Shown in pieces: positions 6,891-14,759 of a DNA stretch of 64,000 bases. This stretch comes from Catenulispora pinistramenti (GTDB taxonomy: Bacteria; Actinomycetota; Actinomycetes; Streptomycetales; Catenulisporaceae): positions 1-64,000 of the forward strand of contig NZ_JAAFYZ010000008.1 in NCBI RefSeq assembly GCF_018274385.1, given 5' to 3'. The notes below the pieces were generated by a model that saw only the letters and a program-made list of their open reading frames with translations, was not told where the DNA came from and searched no databases. The translations under genes and the position numbers were made by a program. Position 1 is the first letter of the stretch. Each line of letters starts with the position of its first letter.

Positions 6891-6944
6891 GAACTCCGAA
6901 CTCCGAACCCCAACTCCGAACCCCAACTCCGAACCCCGAACCCC
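6891..6944 (+). repeat. 13-bp tandem repeat downstream of the S51 gene
   Basis: Three exact copies of AACTCCGAACCCC (6899-6911, 6912-6924, 6925-6937) flanked by partial copies. It is non-coding and lies between the stop at 6856 and the terminator hairpin. Confidence 0.85.
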
Positions 6945-6961
6945 GGTCCCCGGACAACGGC

Positions 6962-6991
6962 CGAGGCCCGGCACTTCGGTGCCGGGCCTCG
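6962..6991 (+). terminator. Strong terminator hairpin
   Basis: CGAGGCCCGGCAC (6962-6974), loop TTCG, and exact complement GTGCCGGGCCTCG (6979-6991). A UUCG tetraloop on a 13-bp GC stem is very stable. There is no T run, as is common in high-GC actinobacteria. It separates two convergent genes and probably serves both. Confidence 0.85.
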
Positions 6992-7026
6992 CTGCGCGGG
7001 GTTCTTGTCGAGTGTGTGTCGGCGCC

Positions 7027-7599
7027 TCACGAGCGGCCGGTTGTCTGCATCGCGTACTCGCGGGCCCGGCCAGTCTGGGACTGGGTCTGCAGGCCGGTCC
7101 GGGGGGTGCGGTTCGACAGGTTACAGGCGCGCAGGCCGATCACGCCCAGGCGGACGACGACCTCGCCGAAGGCCATCAGGATCAGCGCGTCGACCCAGGC
7201 CTGGCCGCTGGTGATGTGGTGGGCGGCGGAGAAGCGGGTGAGCTGTGCGGCGCCGGTGGCGTGGGTGGACCAGACGGCGAAGCCCAGTCGGAAGCCCATG
7301 CTGGTCACCCACAGTGCGGCCGCGCTGGCGGTGGCCTTGATGTGTACGTGGCCGTCCAGGCTGCGCACCCGGGTCAGCAGGCCGCCGAACAGTCCGAAGA
7401 CCGCGCCGACGCCGGCCATGGCGGCTATCAGGATCAGGTCGTTGCCGGCGGTGGGGATGGCGTGCAGGTAGTTCTTGGCGGCGAAGGTGATCATCGCCAG
7501 CGGGACGATGAACGTGGCCTTGCCGATCCGCTCCTCGCGCAGCTGCCGGAAGACGATGAGGACGAGGGCGATGTCGATGATCCAGTCAGTGGTCGTCAT
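7027..7599 (-). CDS. Multi-pass membrane protein of unknown function
   Basis: 190 residues with about five hydrophobic segments, the first beginning immediately after the start (M-T-T-T-D-W-I-I-D-I-A-L-V-L-I-V-F). The motif V-L-I-V-F-R-Q-L-R-E-E-R-I-G resembles the N-terminus of DUF1453/CcdC-like membrane proteins, but the match is only suggestive. The start at 7599 is preferred because the first TM helix then begins at the N-terminus; a start at 7620 would add seven residues. No clear operon partner. Confidence 0.7.
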   Translation of the reverse strand: MTTTDWIIDIALVLIVFRQLREERIGKATFIVPLAMITFAAKNYLHAIPTAGNDLILIAAMAGVGAVFGLFGGLLTRVRSLDGHVHIKATASAAALWVTSMGFRLGFAVWSTHATGAAQLTRFSAAHHITSGQAWVDALILMAFGEVVVRLGVIGLRACNLSNRTPRTGLQTQSQTGRAREYAMQTTGRS

Positions 7600-7759
7600 G
7601 GCTATGACTATCCAGGCCAAGACCCCTGTGCAGCTTCAACCCGGAGATGGGTTGCGGGTGGACTCTCGCCTTCCACCCCAGGGTGGAACACCCCGGTGGA
7701 CAGGGTTGACCCGACGGGAGAACCGGCACCGGGCCGCTTGCGCGCCCGGACATGGCGAA

Positions 7760-7784
7760 CGCCCCGGAGCCACCCTCCGGGGCG
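7760..7784 (-). terminator. Terminator of the HtrA-type protease gene
   Basis: CGCCCCGGAG (7760-7769) pairs with CTCCGGGGCG (7775-7784) around a five-base loop, 18 bases beyond the protease stop codon. A second perfect stem, TTCCACCC/GGGTGGAA (7671-7688), lies between it and the membrane protein gene. Confidence 0.8.
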
Positions 7785-7801
7785 CCCGCGCTTAGGGGCG
7801 A

Positions 7802-8941
7802 CTAGCCCTGCTGCCCGGCCTCGAGCTTGGAGAGCATCGTCTTGACCTGGTTGATCGGGATGGAGAAGCCGAGGCCGACGCTGCCACCCTGGGAGTTGTA
7901 CGAGCTGGTCGGGGAGTAGATCGCCGAGTTGATGCCGACGACCTGGCCCTGGGCGTTGAGCAGCGGGCCGCCGCTGTTGCCCGGGTTGAGGCTGGCGTCG
8001 GTCTGGATCGCGTTGTAGGTGACCTGATTGCCGCTGGAGTAGCGGCTGGAGTCGCTGCTGACGGTCACCTGGCGGTTCAGGGCACTGACGATGCCGCTGG
8101 TCACCGTGCTCTGCAGGCCGTCGGGGGAGCCTATCGCGATCACGGTGTCGCCGACCTGGACCTTGTCGCTGTCGCCGAGGGTCGCGGTGGGCAGCCCGCT
8201 GACGCTCTGGGCCTTGATCACGGCCAGGTCGCTGCCGGTGTCGTAGCCGACGATGCTGCCCTGCGCGGTCTTGCCGTTGTTGAAGGTGATGGTGATCTGG
8301 CCGTTGCCGCTGGTGGCGTCGGAGATCACGTGGTTGTTGGTGAGGATCAGCCCGTCGGCGGACAGGATGACGCCGGAGCCGACCGACTTGCCCTGGTAGG
8401 AATCGACCGACACCTGCACCACGGTCGGCAGCGCGGCCTTGGCGACCTGGCCGACCGTGGTGGTCGGCGAGCCGGTCTGGTTGCTGACCGACGTGTTCAC
8501 CGTGCTGCTGCTGGGCACGACGTTCGAGGAGGCGGTGCTCGAAGAGGAGCCGTTGTGCGCGGCGACCGTCCCGGCGACGCCGCCGGCGACCGCGGAGGCG
8601 GCTATCGTGCCGGCCACGATCAGCGCCACACCCATCCGGCGCTTGCGCCGCGGCTGCTCCGGCGGGACCGAGGGGATCGGCGGGAACGGCGGGTAGCCGG
8701 GGCCGCCCGTGCCGCCTTGACCCGGCGTTATCGAGGTGATCGGGGCATACGGGGGCACAGCGCCGGACGCGCCCATTGTGCGGGACGGGGCGGACGAGCC
8801 GGAGGGGTCGGAGGAGGCCGACGGGGTGGTCTGGGCCGGACCGAACACCGGCCCGGAAGCGGAAGTCGGCTGGCCCCACGGCTGCGGGTTGCCGGTGGCG
8901 GGCTGCTCCGGCTGGTACGGGTCGTGCTCGAATCCGGTCAT
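7802..8941 (-). CDS. HtrA/DegP-type serine protease, membrane-anchored, no PDZ domain
   Basis: 379 residues. A cytoplasmic Pro/Ser/Gly-rich segment (about 1-100) is followed by one membrane helix (M-G-V-A-L-I-V-A-G-T-I, about 102-124) and an extracytoplasmic trypsin-like domain. The catalytic triad is intact: His in L-T-N-N-H-V-I, Asp in G-S-D-L-A-V-I-K, and Ser in N-P-G-N-S-G-G-P. The protein ends just after the protease domain (F-S-I-P-I-N-Q-V-K), so the PDZ domain usual for this family is absent. It probably acts in envelope protein quality control. The ATG at 8941 fits the family; a longer reading from 9010 adds an unlikely N-terminus. Confidence 0.92.
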   Translation of the reverse strand: MTGFEHDPYQPEQPATGNPQPWGQPTSASGPVFGPAQTTPSASSDPSGSSAPSRTMGASGAVPPYAPITSITPGQGGTGGPGYPPFPPIPSVPPEQPRRKRRMGVALIVAGTIAASAVAGGVAGTVAAHNGSSSSTASSNVVPSSSTVNTSVSNQTGSPTTTVGQVAKAALPTVVQVSVDSYQGKSVGSGVILSADGLILTNNHVISDATSGNGQITITFNNGKTAQGSIVGYDTGSDLAVIKAQSVSGLPTATLGDSDKVQVGDTVIAIGSPDGLQSTVTSGIVSALNRQVTVSSDSSRYSSGNQVTYNAIQTDASLNPGNSGGPLLNAQGQVVGINSAIYSPTSSYNSQGGSVGLGFSIPINQVKTMLSKLEAGQQG

Positions 8942-9061
8942 GGTCCCAAGATGCGGCCCGACGATGAGAACGCACTGTGCGAGAGCATGAGAATCGGAGA
9001 AGAAAGGCATGAAGCAGACGGCCCTGTTTCCTTAGGAAACGGGTTATCCGAGGTCAGGGGC

Positions 9062-9658
9062 GTGCGCGACCATCAGGCGATGGACCGCGAACCGCTTCCC
9101 GATGCCCGAGCCCTGCTGCGCGAACGTTATCCACAGGCTGTGTGGTCGGTGTTGGCCGGCAGTGTTATGACCGCTCACCGCACGGCCGGTTCGGATCTGG
9201 ACATCGTGGTCGTACTCCGCCCTCGATGATCCCCGCGCGCCAAGCCGTGAGTCGCTGACCTTTTCGTGGATGGAATGGCGGTCCCGATCCACTTGCGCAG
9301 CCACAGCTCAAAGCAGCCCACTACGGCCTCACCGATCTGCTCGATGACTTCGCGCGCGCCACTGATTGCTAGATATACAGCGATCCCGGCGAGCGCCAAG
9401 TCATCGCGACCACGTTGTGGACCGCGACCGGACACGACGCGCAGGTTGGGCGGAAACCACTGGATCGGCAACGGGAAATGGCTGCTGCGCGAGCTGCGGT
9501 CTCATGACCCGGAGTTCGCCGAGCGCTGGCTGGCCGCGCGCGATGATCCGGCCGCTGTGCGGGCCTGCGCCCGCGATGTCCTGGACCGGCTCGGCGGTCC
9601 GCTCTTCGACGGCTATCTGGCTGTGGCGCCGCGGCCCGCGGTCACGAAGCCTGGGTGA
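9062..9658 (+). pseudogene. Broken nucleotidyltransferase-domain gene
   Basis: Pieces of one protein lie in different frames. 9062-9229 encodes the start of an NTP_transf_2 domain (V-L-A-G-S-V, then A-G-S-D-L-D-I-V-V-V) and stops at once. Around 9303-9371 another frame gives A-A-H-Y-G-L-T-D-L-L-D-D-F-A-R-A-T-D before a TAG. About 9382-9429 continues E-R-Q-V-I-A-T-T-L-W, and 9444-9658 supplies the C-terminus (G-N-G-K-W-L-L-R-E-L-R to L-F-D-G-Y-L). The order and content match actinobacterial nucleotidyltransferases of about 250 residues, with the middle deleted and several frameshifts. Its tail overlaps the convergent secreted-protein gene. Confidence 0.8.
9127..9135 (+). promoter_or_regulatory. 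DnaA box (perfect match)
   Basis: TTATCCACA, the consensus DnaA-binding 9-mer, inside the broken nucleotidyltransferase gene. A single box may be chance, but others occur at 46402, 46423 and 55350. Confidence 0.4.
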
Positions 9659-10259
9659 TCGTCAGTGGGAACTCGGTCAGGGTGACCGAGGGGCCGGACG
9701 GGTTCGCGATGTCGGTCAGCTCCACGGGATTCGTCATCAGGTACACGGCGTTCTGGGGCGGGAAGGCTGTCAGATCCGTGTTCAGCAAAGGGAACGCGGC
9801 TTTGGACTCGAAGGTGGCCGGCTGCCCGCCGCCGCAGGGGCTGTGCTGCATGGAGACGGTCAGGTCCTGGGCCAGCGACTCGGCGGCGGGGAACTCGCGG
9901 CCGGCGGCCGGGGCCACGAAAGCGCCGGCGGCCGGGGACTTCTCGGACACGGTGACGGTGCCGAGTTCGGCGTCGTAGCCGGTCAGTTGCTCGGCCACGG
10001 TCTGCACGGCGGCGGTGGGCTGATCGCCGGCCACTTTGTCGCCGACGCGTACTTGTCCGGTGCCCAGCACTTCGAAGCGGTGGAGGACACCGTTGCATTC
10101 CAACACCATGTCGCCGTCTTCGCTGAGGGCGACGGTGGTTCCGGACGCGGGTAACGTGCCGCCACCGCTGTCGGAGCGGGCGGCGGCGTGCGCGGTGAAA
10201 CCGTTGTAGGAGAACAAGAAGACTGCGCCGGTGACGGCCAGCACGGGACGGATTCTCAT
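9642..10259 (-). CDS. Secreted protein of unknown function
   Basis: 205 residues. A signal peptide is evident (M-R-I-R-P-V-L-A-V-T-G-A-V-F-L-F, cleavage probably after A-H-A-A). Two cysteines (L-E-C-N and S-P-C-G-G) could form a disulfide outside the cell. No known domain is recognised. The ATG at 10259 has AAAGGACC a few bases upstream; the longer frame to 10334 lacks this and would bury the signal peptide. The 3' end overlaps the tail of the convergent nucleotidyltransferase pseudogene by 17 bases. Confidence 0.78.
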   Translation of the reverse strand: MRIRPVLAVTGAVFLFSYNGFTAHAAARSDSGGGTLPASGTTVALSEDGDMVLECNGVLHRFEVLGTGQVRVGDKVAGDQPTAAVQTVAEQLTGYDAELGTVTVSEKSPAAGAFVAPAAGREFPAAESLAQDLTVSMQHSPCGGGQPATFESKAAFPLLNTDLTAFPPQNAVYLMTNPVELTDIANPSGPSVTLTEFPLTITQAS

Positions 10260-10356
10260 GGCCGGTCCTTTCGGGAGATTTGTCGCTTTGGTGGCCATTA
10301 TCGTCTCGCATGCCACTGACAATCCCGGCCCCACGCCGTGCGGTGCCCGTCCGGTC

Positions 10357-11235
<879 letters not shown>

Positions 11236-11334
11236 AGGGGCCTCCCGGATGGTGGGGAGGGGGCGGTTCCGCCCTCCCGTCAGCCAGGCTAGCCCCCAAC
11301 ACGCCCCGTTCTAGGGCATTTTAAGGAAGTTCCC

Positions 11335-12210
11335 TTATTTGGATGATGATTCGTCATCCAGGTTTAGTGGGGGCAGCCGCGCGAGATCCATCTCCACCCG
11401 ATTGATGAGCCCGATCGCCTCTTCACCGTACACAGCCGACTCCTCGAAGCGCCGGAACTGCGACACGTGTGTCGAGACCTTGTCAGGCTGGGCCAACAGC
11501 AGTTCGCCGGTGAACATCTCCACGGCGACCTCGCGGTCGTCGTACACGGTGAAGGTGACCATCGGCAGCCCGCGCATCGCCGAGGTCCAGGGCAGGATCC
11601 CGACCCGCACCCCCGGATGCATCGCCATCTGCCGGAGCCGGTCGAACTGCGCGGCCATCACCGTCAGCTCGCCGGGCCAGGTGCGCAGCACGCCCTCGGT
11701 GATCAGGAAGGTGAACTCCCGGCCGTCCTCGAACAGCACCGATTGGCGCTCGGTGTGGGTCATCGCCGCCTTGCCGACCTCGCGCTCGGACAGCCAGGGC
11801 GTGAGCCGGTTGGCGTCCCGGGCGTACTCGGCGGTCTGCAGCAGCCGCGGGATGATCGAGTTCGAGAACGTCGACACCGCCGAGCAGACGCGCTCGCGGT
11901 CGGCCATCTGGTTCAACAGGGTCAGGCCCTTGCCGTAGCCGCGGTTGCTGGCGGCGTCGGCGGCGGCCTGGCCGAGCAGGTCGAACAGGCTCTCCTGTTC
12001 CTCAGCCGGCAGGTTCAAAGCGGTGACGATCCGGGCCAGCACGTCTCGGCTGGGCACCATCTTGCCGTGCTCGACCTTGGACACCGCCGAGGAGGTGACC
12101 GCGGCGGCGGCCGCGAGCTCGCCGCTGGACAGCGCGCGCTCCATCCGGAACTGCCGGATCCGGCCGCCCAGCTTGGCCGCGTATGGACTTCGCACCGCAC
12201 TCATACCCAT
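11335..12210 (-). CDS. XRE-family regulator with DUF5753 domain
   Basis: 291 residues. The HTH is at about 15-70 (L-G-G-R-I-R-Q-F-R-M-E-R-A-L-S-S-G-E-L-A, then S-A-V-S-K-V-E-H-G-K). DUF5753 covers about 95-280, with the usual P-R-L-L-Q-T-A-E-Y-A-R motif and F-L-I-T-E-G-V-L-R. Such proteins act with RsbW-like ATPases and DUF397 proteins in development and antibiotic control in Streptomyces. It is immediately upstream of the ATPase gene (99-bp gap) on the same strand. The start could be 12210 or the second ATG two codons later. No DUF397 gene is seen nearby. Confidence 0.93.
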   Translation of the reverse strand: MGMSAVRSPYAAKLGGRIRQFRMERALSSGELAAAAAVTSSAVSKVEHGKMVPSRDVLARIVTALNLPAEEQESLFDLLGQAAADAASNRGYGKGLTLLNQMADRERVCSAVSTFSNSIIPRLLQTAEYARDANRLTPWLSEREVGKAAMTHTERQSVLFEDGREFTFLITEGVLRTWPGELTVMAAQFDRLRQMAMHPGVRVGILPWTSAMRGLPMVTFTVYDDREVAVEMFTGELLLAQPDKVSTHVSQFRRFEESAVYGEEAIGLINRVEMDLARLPPLNLDDESSSK

Positions 12211-12373
12211 TGGTTCTACACCACTTGTGAGGATTCGGTGACCGATCCGGCAGGATCAGTAGCCGGTGGTCACCTGTATGGATTGTGTTGGACTGGGCCG
12301 ACGACTCGACGTGCGGCTACCCCCTGGTGACCTCGGCCGTCGGCTCCTTCCCCGGCGGCCCGTGCCCGCTGCC

Positions 12374-13246
12374 TCAGCCGGTTCCTGCCCCGGCCGGAGC
12401 CGGGATAGACGCCACCGGGCGCCTCTCACTCGTTAGGAGACCGGCCGCGGTCTCCAGGTCGTAGTCTGCGACGGTCGCGTAGCCGTCCAGCACTGCGGCG
12501 TGGGCGGCGATCTCGTCGGCCCGGGAGAGCAGCAGTTCGCCGGTGAAGGTCTCGACGGCCACCGCCGCGTCGTCGTGCAGGGTGAATCCGTACAGCGGGA
12601 AGACCTCGGTCACCGCGGCGGAATCCGGCACGATGCCGATCCGCACGCCGGGCAGGGCCGAGAGCACGCGCAGCCGGTCGGCCTGGGTGGCGGCCAGCGT
12701 CGAAGGGCCCGGACACAGCCGCAGGGCGCTCTCGGTCAGCAGGAACTCGAAGCTGCGGCCCTGTTCGAACAGCACACCCTGGCGCTCCAGGTGCAGCGCC
12801 GAGGCCCGGCCGAGTTCGCGTTCGGACATCCACGGCGTCAGGCGCGCGGCATACCGGGCATAGTCGGCGGTCTGCAGCAGCGGCGGGATCATCGACGTGG
12901 AGAAGGACCGTAACGCCGTCGTGTTGCGCTCACGCTCGGCGATCGCGTCCAGCAGGGCCAGACCGCGGCCGTGCCGGCGCCGGTCGGCGGCGTCGTCGAC
13001 GGCCCGGGTGAGCAGATCGCGCAGATCGGTGCGGTGTTCGTCCCCGAGGCCCAGGACGCCGAGCACCCGGTCCAGCACCTCCGCCGAGGGGAGCATCATC
13101 CCGCGTTCGATCTTCGACACCGAGGGCTGGGTGACACCGGCGCGGGCGGCGACCTCCAGTCCGGACAAGCCGAGATCCAGTCGGTGCCGACGCAGACGCC
13201 GACCGAGTTCTTCAGCTAATACGCTGCGTGCTGGGCTCATTCCCAC
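12374..13246 (-). CDS. XRE-family regulator with DUF5753 domain (paralog)
   Basis: 290 residues with the same architecture as the gene at 11335. The HTH is at about 12-68 (R-R-L-R-R-H-R-L-D-L-G-L-S-G-L-E, then P-S-V-S-K-I-E-R-G), and DUF5753 follows from about 95 (P-P-L-L-Q-T-A-D-Y-A-R, F-L-L-T-E-S-A-L-R). GTG at 13246 or ATG two codons later can start it. The tandem arrangement suggests local duplication; the two proteins differ most in the C-terminal 40 residues, which here are Ala/Pro/Gly-rich. Confidence 0.93.
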   Translation of the reverse strand: MGMSPARSVLAEELGRRLRRHRLDLGLSGLEVAARAGVTQPSVSKIERGMMLPSAEVLDRVLGVLGLGDEHRTDLRDLLTRAVDDAADRRRHGRGLALLDAIAERERNTTALRSFSTSMIPPLLQTADYARYAARLTPWMSERELGRASALHLERQGVLFEQGRSFEFLLTESALRLCPGPSTLAATQADRLRVLSALPGVRIGIVPDSAAVTEVFPLYGFTLHDDAAVAVETFTGELLLSRADEIAAHAAVLDGYATVADYDLETAAGLLTSERRPVASIPAPAGAGTG

Positions 13247-13441
13247 AGTGTGTACGGCGCTGCCGACGAACTGTGAGGGTTTCCGGGACTTATGCCGTTA
13301 GTATCACCCGGTCGAGCTACCATCATGCGATGCGATCTTGGATATCCGGCCTCGGTACCGCCGGACGCAGTGCTCGCCTATCGTCCTGGACAGCCTTCAC
13401 ATCGGTCCGATTCGCTGTAGTTTGACGCTGGTGAGCGCCGT

Positions 13442-14038
13442 ATGAATCTGGCCGCCCTCGTCACCGCCTTCGGGGTGGTGTTCCTGGCTGAACTGCCGGA
13501 CAAAACCGCAATCGTGTCCCTGATCCTGGGGACCAGGTACCGCCCGTCGTGGGTTTTCTGCGGGGTGGCGGCGGCCTTCGTGGTGCACGTGGCGCTGGCG
13601 GTGGCCGCCGGCTCGCTGCTCTCGCTCATCCCGCGGCGTCCGCTACAGGCGATCGTGGCGGTGTTCTTCCTGGCCGGCGCGGTGCTGATGCTGCGCAGTC
13701 ACGGCCGTGAAGCCGGAGAGGAAGAGGCGGAGGAGGCGCCGGATCTGGGCGAGGGCGCCGGGTTCGGCAAGGTGGCCGGGACGGCGTTCGGGGTGATCAT
13801 GGTTGCCGAGTTCGGGGACCTGACCCAGATCGTCACCGCGAACCTGGCGGCGAAGTACGCCGACCCGCTGGCCGTCGGGCTCGGCGCGGTGCTGGGCCTG
13901 TGGGCGGTCGCCGCGCTGGCCATCATCGGCGGGCGCAGCCTGCTCAAGGTGCTGCCGCTGCACCTGATCGTCCGGTTGGCCGCGCTGGCGATGATCGTGC
14001 TGGCCGGCGTCAGCCTGGGGCAGGCCATCGCCGGCTGA
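13442..14038 (+). CDS. TMEM165/GDT1 (UPF0016) family cation transporter
   Basis: 198 residues with six predicted membrane helices in two halves, the duplicated layout of the Gdt1/TMEM165/MneA family, which exports Mn2+ or Ca2+. The signature E-x-G-D-K/R-T/S appears degenerate in both halves: A-E-L-P-D-K-T-A-I (Pro for Gly) and A-E-F-G-D-L-T-Q-I (Leu for Lys). A Glu-rich loop (E-E-E-A-E-E-A-P-D) separates the halves. The key acidic residues are present, so transport function is plausible. It converges on the TetR gene with a 25-bp gap. Confidence 0.88.
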   Translation: MNLAALVTAFGVVFLAELPDKTAIVSLILGTRYRPSWVFCGVAAAFVVHVALAVAAGSLLSLIPRRPLQAIVAVFFLAGAVLMLRSHGREAGEEEAEEAPDLGEGAGFGKVAGTAFGVIMVAEFGDLTQIVTANLAAKYADPLAVGLGAVLGLWAVAALAIIGGRSLLKVLPLHLIVRLAALAMIVLAGVSLGQAIAG

Positions 14039-14063
14039 ACAACAGGACCGTCGCGTGCACTCC

Positions 14064-14663
14064 TTATGAGGACACTGAGACCATCTTCCCGTCCAACGCG
14101 TCCGCGAGCTGGCGCAACCCCCTGGCCAGGTCCGAGCCGGTGGGAGCCCGCCGCGAGTCGACGTGGCGCTGGACCAGCACCCCGGCCATCAGCGAGTACA
14201 CGACCGCGCCGACCGACAGTTCCAGGTCCCGGTCAACTTGGTCTTCCGGGATCCCGAGGATCAGGTGGACCATGCCCGTGCGGGCCGCCGGGATCGCACC
14301 GACCAGCATTTCGCGCGCCCCGGGGATGTGGTCGATTTCCAGGAACATCTCGAAGCTGGCCATCCACAGCGCCTGGTCGCGCTCGAAGGTCGCGGCGACT
14401 TCGTCGAAGACCGCGGTGAAACGGTCCAGGTTCGACATGTCGGGGCCGGCTTTGGCGAAAGCCTCCTCGAGCCGGTCGCCCCACTGCTCGATCGCCTCGA
14501 ACATCGCCTGGTTCATCAGCGCGTCCTTGGACCCGAAGTGGTAGCCGATCGCGGCCAGGCTGACCCCCGAGGCCTGGGCGATGTCCCGGGCGGTGGTGCG
14601 CGAGTAGCCCTTCTCCAGCAGACACTTCTTGGCCCCGGCGAGGAGGTCGTCACGGTTGCTCAT
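14064..14663 (-). CDS. TetR-family transcriptional repressor
   Basis: 199 residues. The N-terminal HTH is clear (T-T-A-R-D-I-A-Q-A-S-G-V-S-L-A-A-I-G-Y-H-F-G-S-K-D, about 23-47, given residue by residue), followed by a ligand-binding helical domain. ATG at 14663 is the natural start; upstream open frame is antisense to the transporter. It is divergent from an MFS drug exporter with palindromic GTCTTG/CAAGAC elements between them, so it most likely represses that exporter and itself. Confidence 0.92.
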   Translation of the reverse strand: MSNRDDLLAGAKKCLLEKGYSRTTARDIAQASGVSLAAIGYHFGSKDALMNQAMFEAIEQWGDRLEEAFAKAGPDMSNLDRFTAVFDEVAATFERDQALWMASFEMFLEIDHIPGAREMLVGAIPAARTGMVHLILGIPEDQVDRDLELSVGAVVYSLMAGVLVQRHVDSRRAPTGSDLARGLRQLADALDGKMVSVSS

Positions 14664-14685
14664 GCTCCGTAGCCTACCGCGGCCT

Positions 14686-14742
14686 AAGACGAATGTCTTG
14701 CACCAACGTCTTGAACGACAGTCTTGCACGATCGTCCAAGAC
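14686..14742. promoter_or_regulatory. TetR operators and divergent promoters
   Basis: AAGAC-GAAT-GTCTT (14686-14699) and GTCTTG-N10-CAAGAC (14721-14742) are perfect palindromes sharing the GTCTTG half-site; a further GTCTTG is at 14708-14713. TTGCAC (14724-14729) within the second could be a -35 box with a -10 near 14745-14751. That places the transcript start at or next to the ATG at 14760, implying a leaderless mRNA. Confidence 0.7.
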
Positions 14743-14759
14743 GGTTGTACGTTCCTCTC

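Noticed and set aside
836-7000. Integrative element in tRNA-Ile spanning the GntR region
   Set aside because: No second copy of the tRNA-Ile 3' end and no integrase were found between 1 and 13 kb, so only an eroded island can be suggested.
7608-8975. Long minus-strand frame overlapping the HtrA-type gene
   Set aside because: It is an Arg/Gln-rich shadow of the protease gene with no domain.
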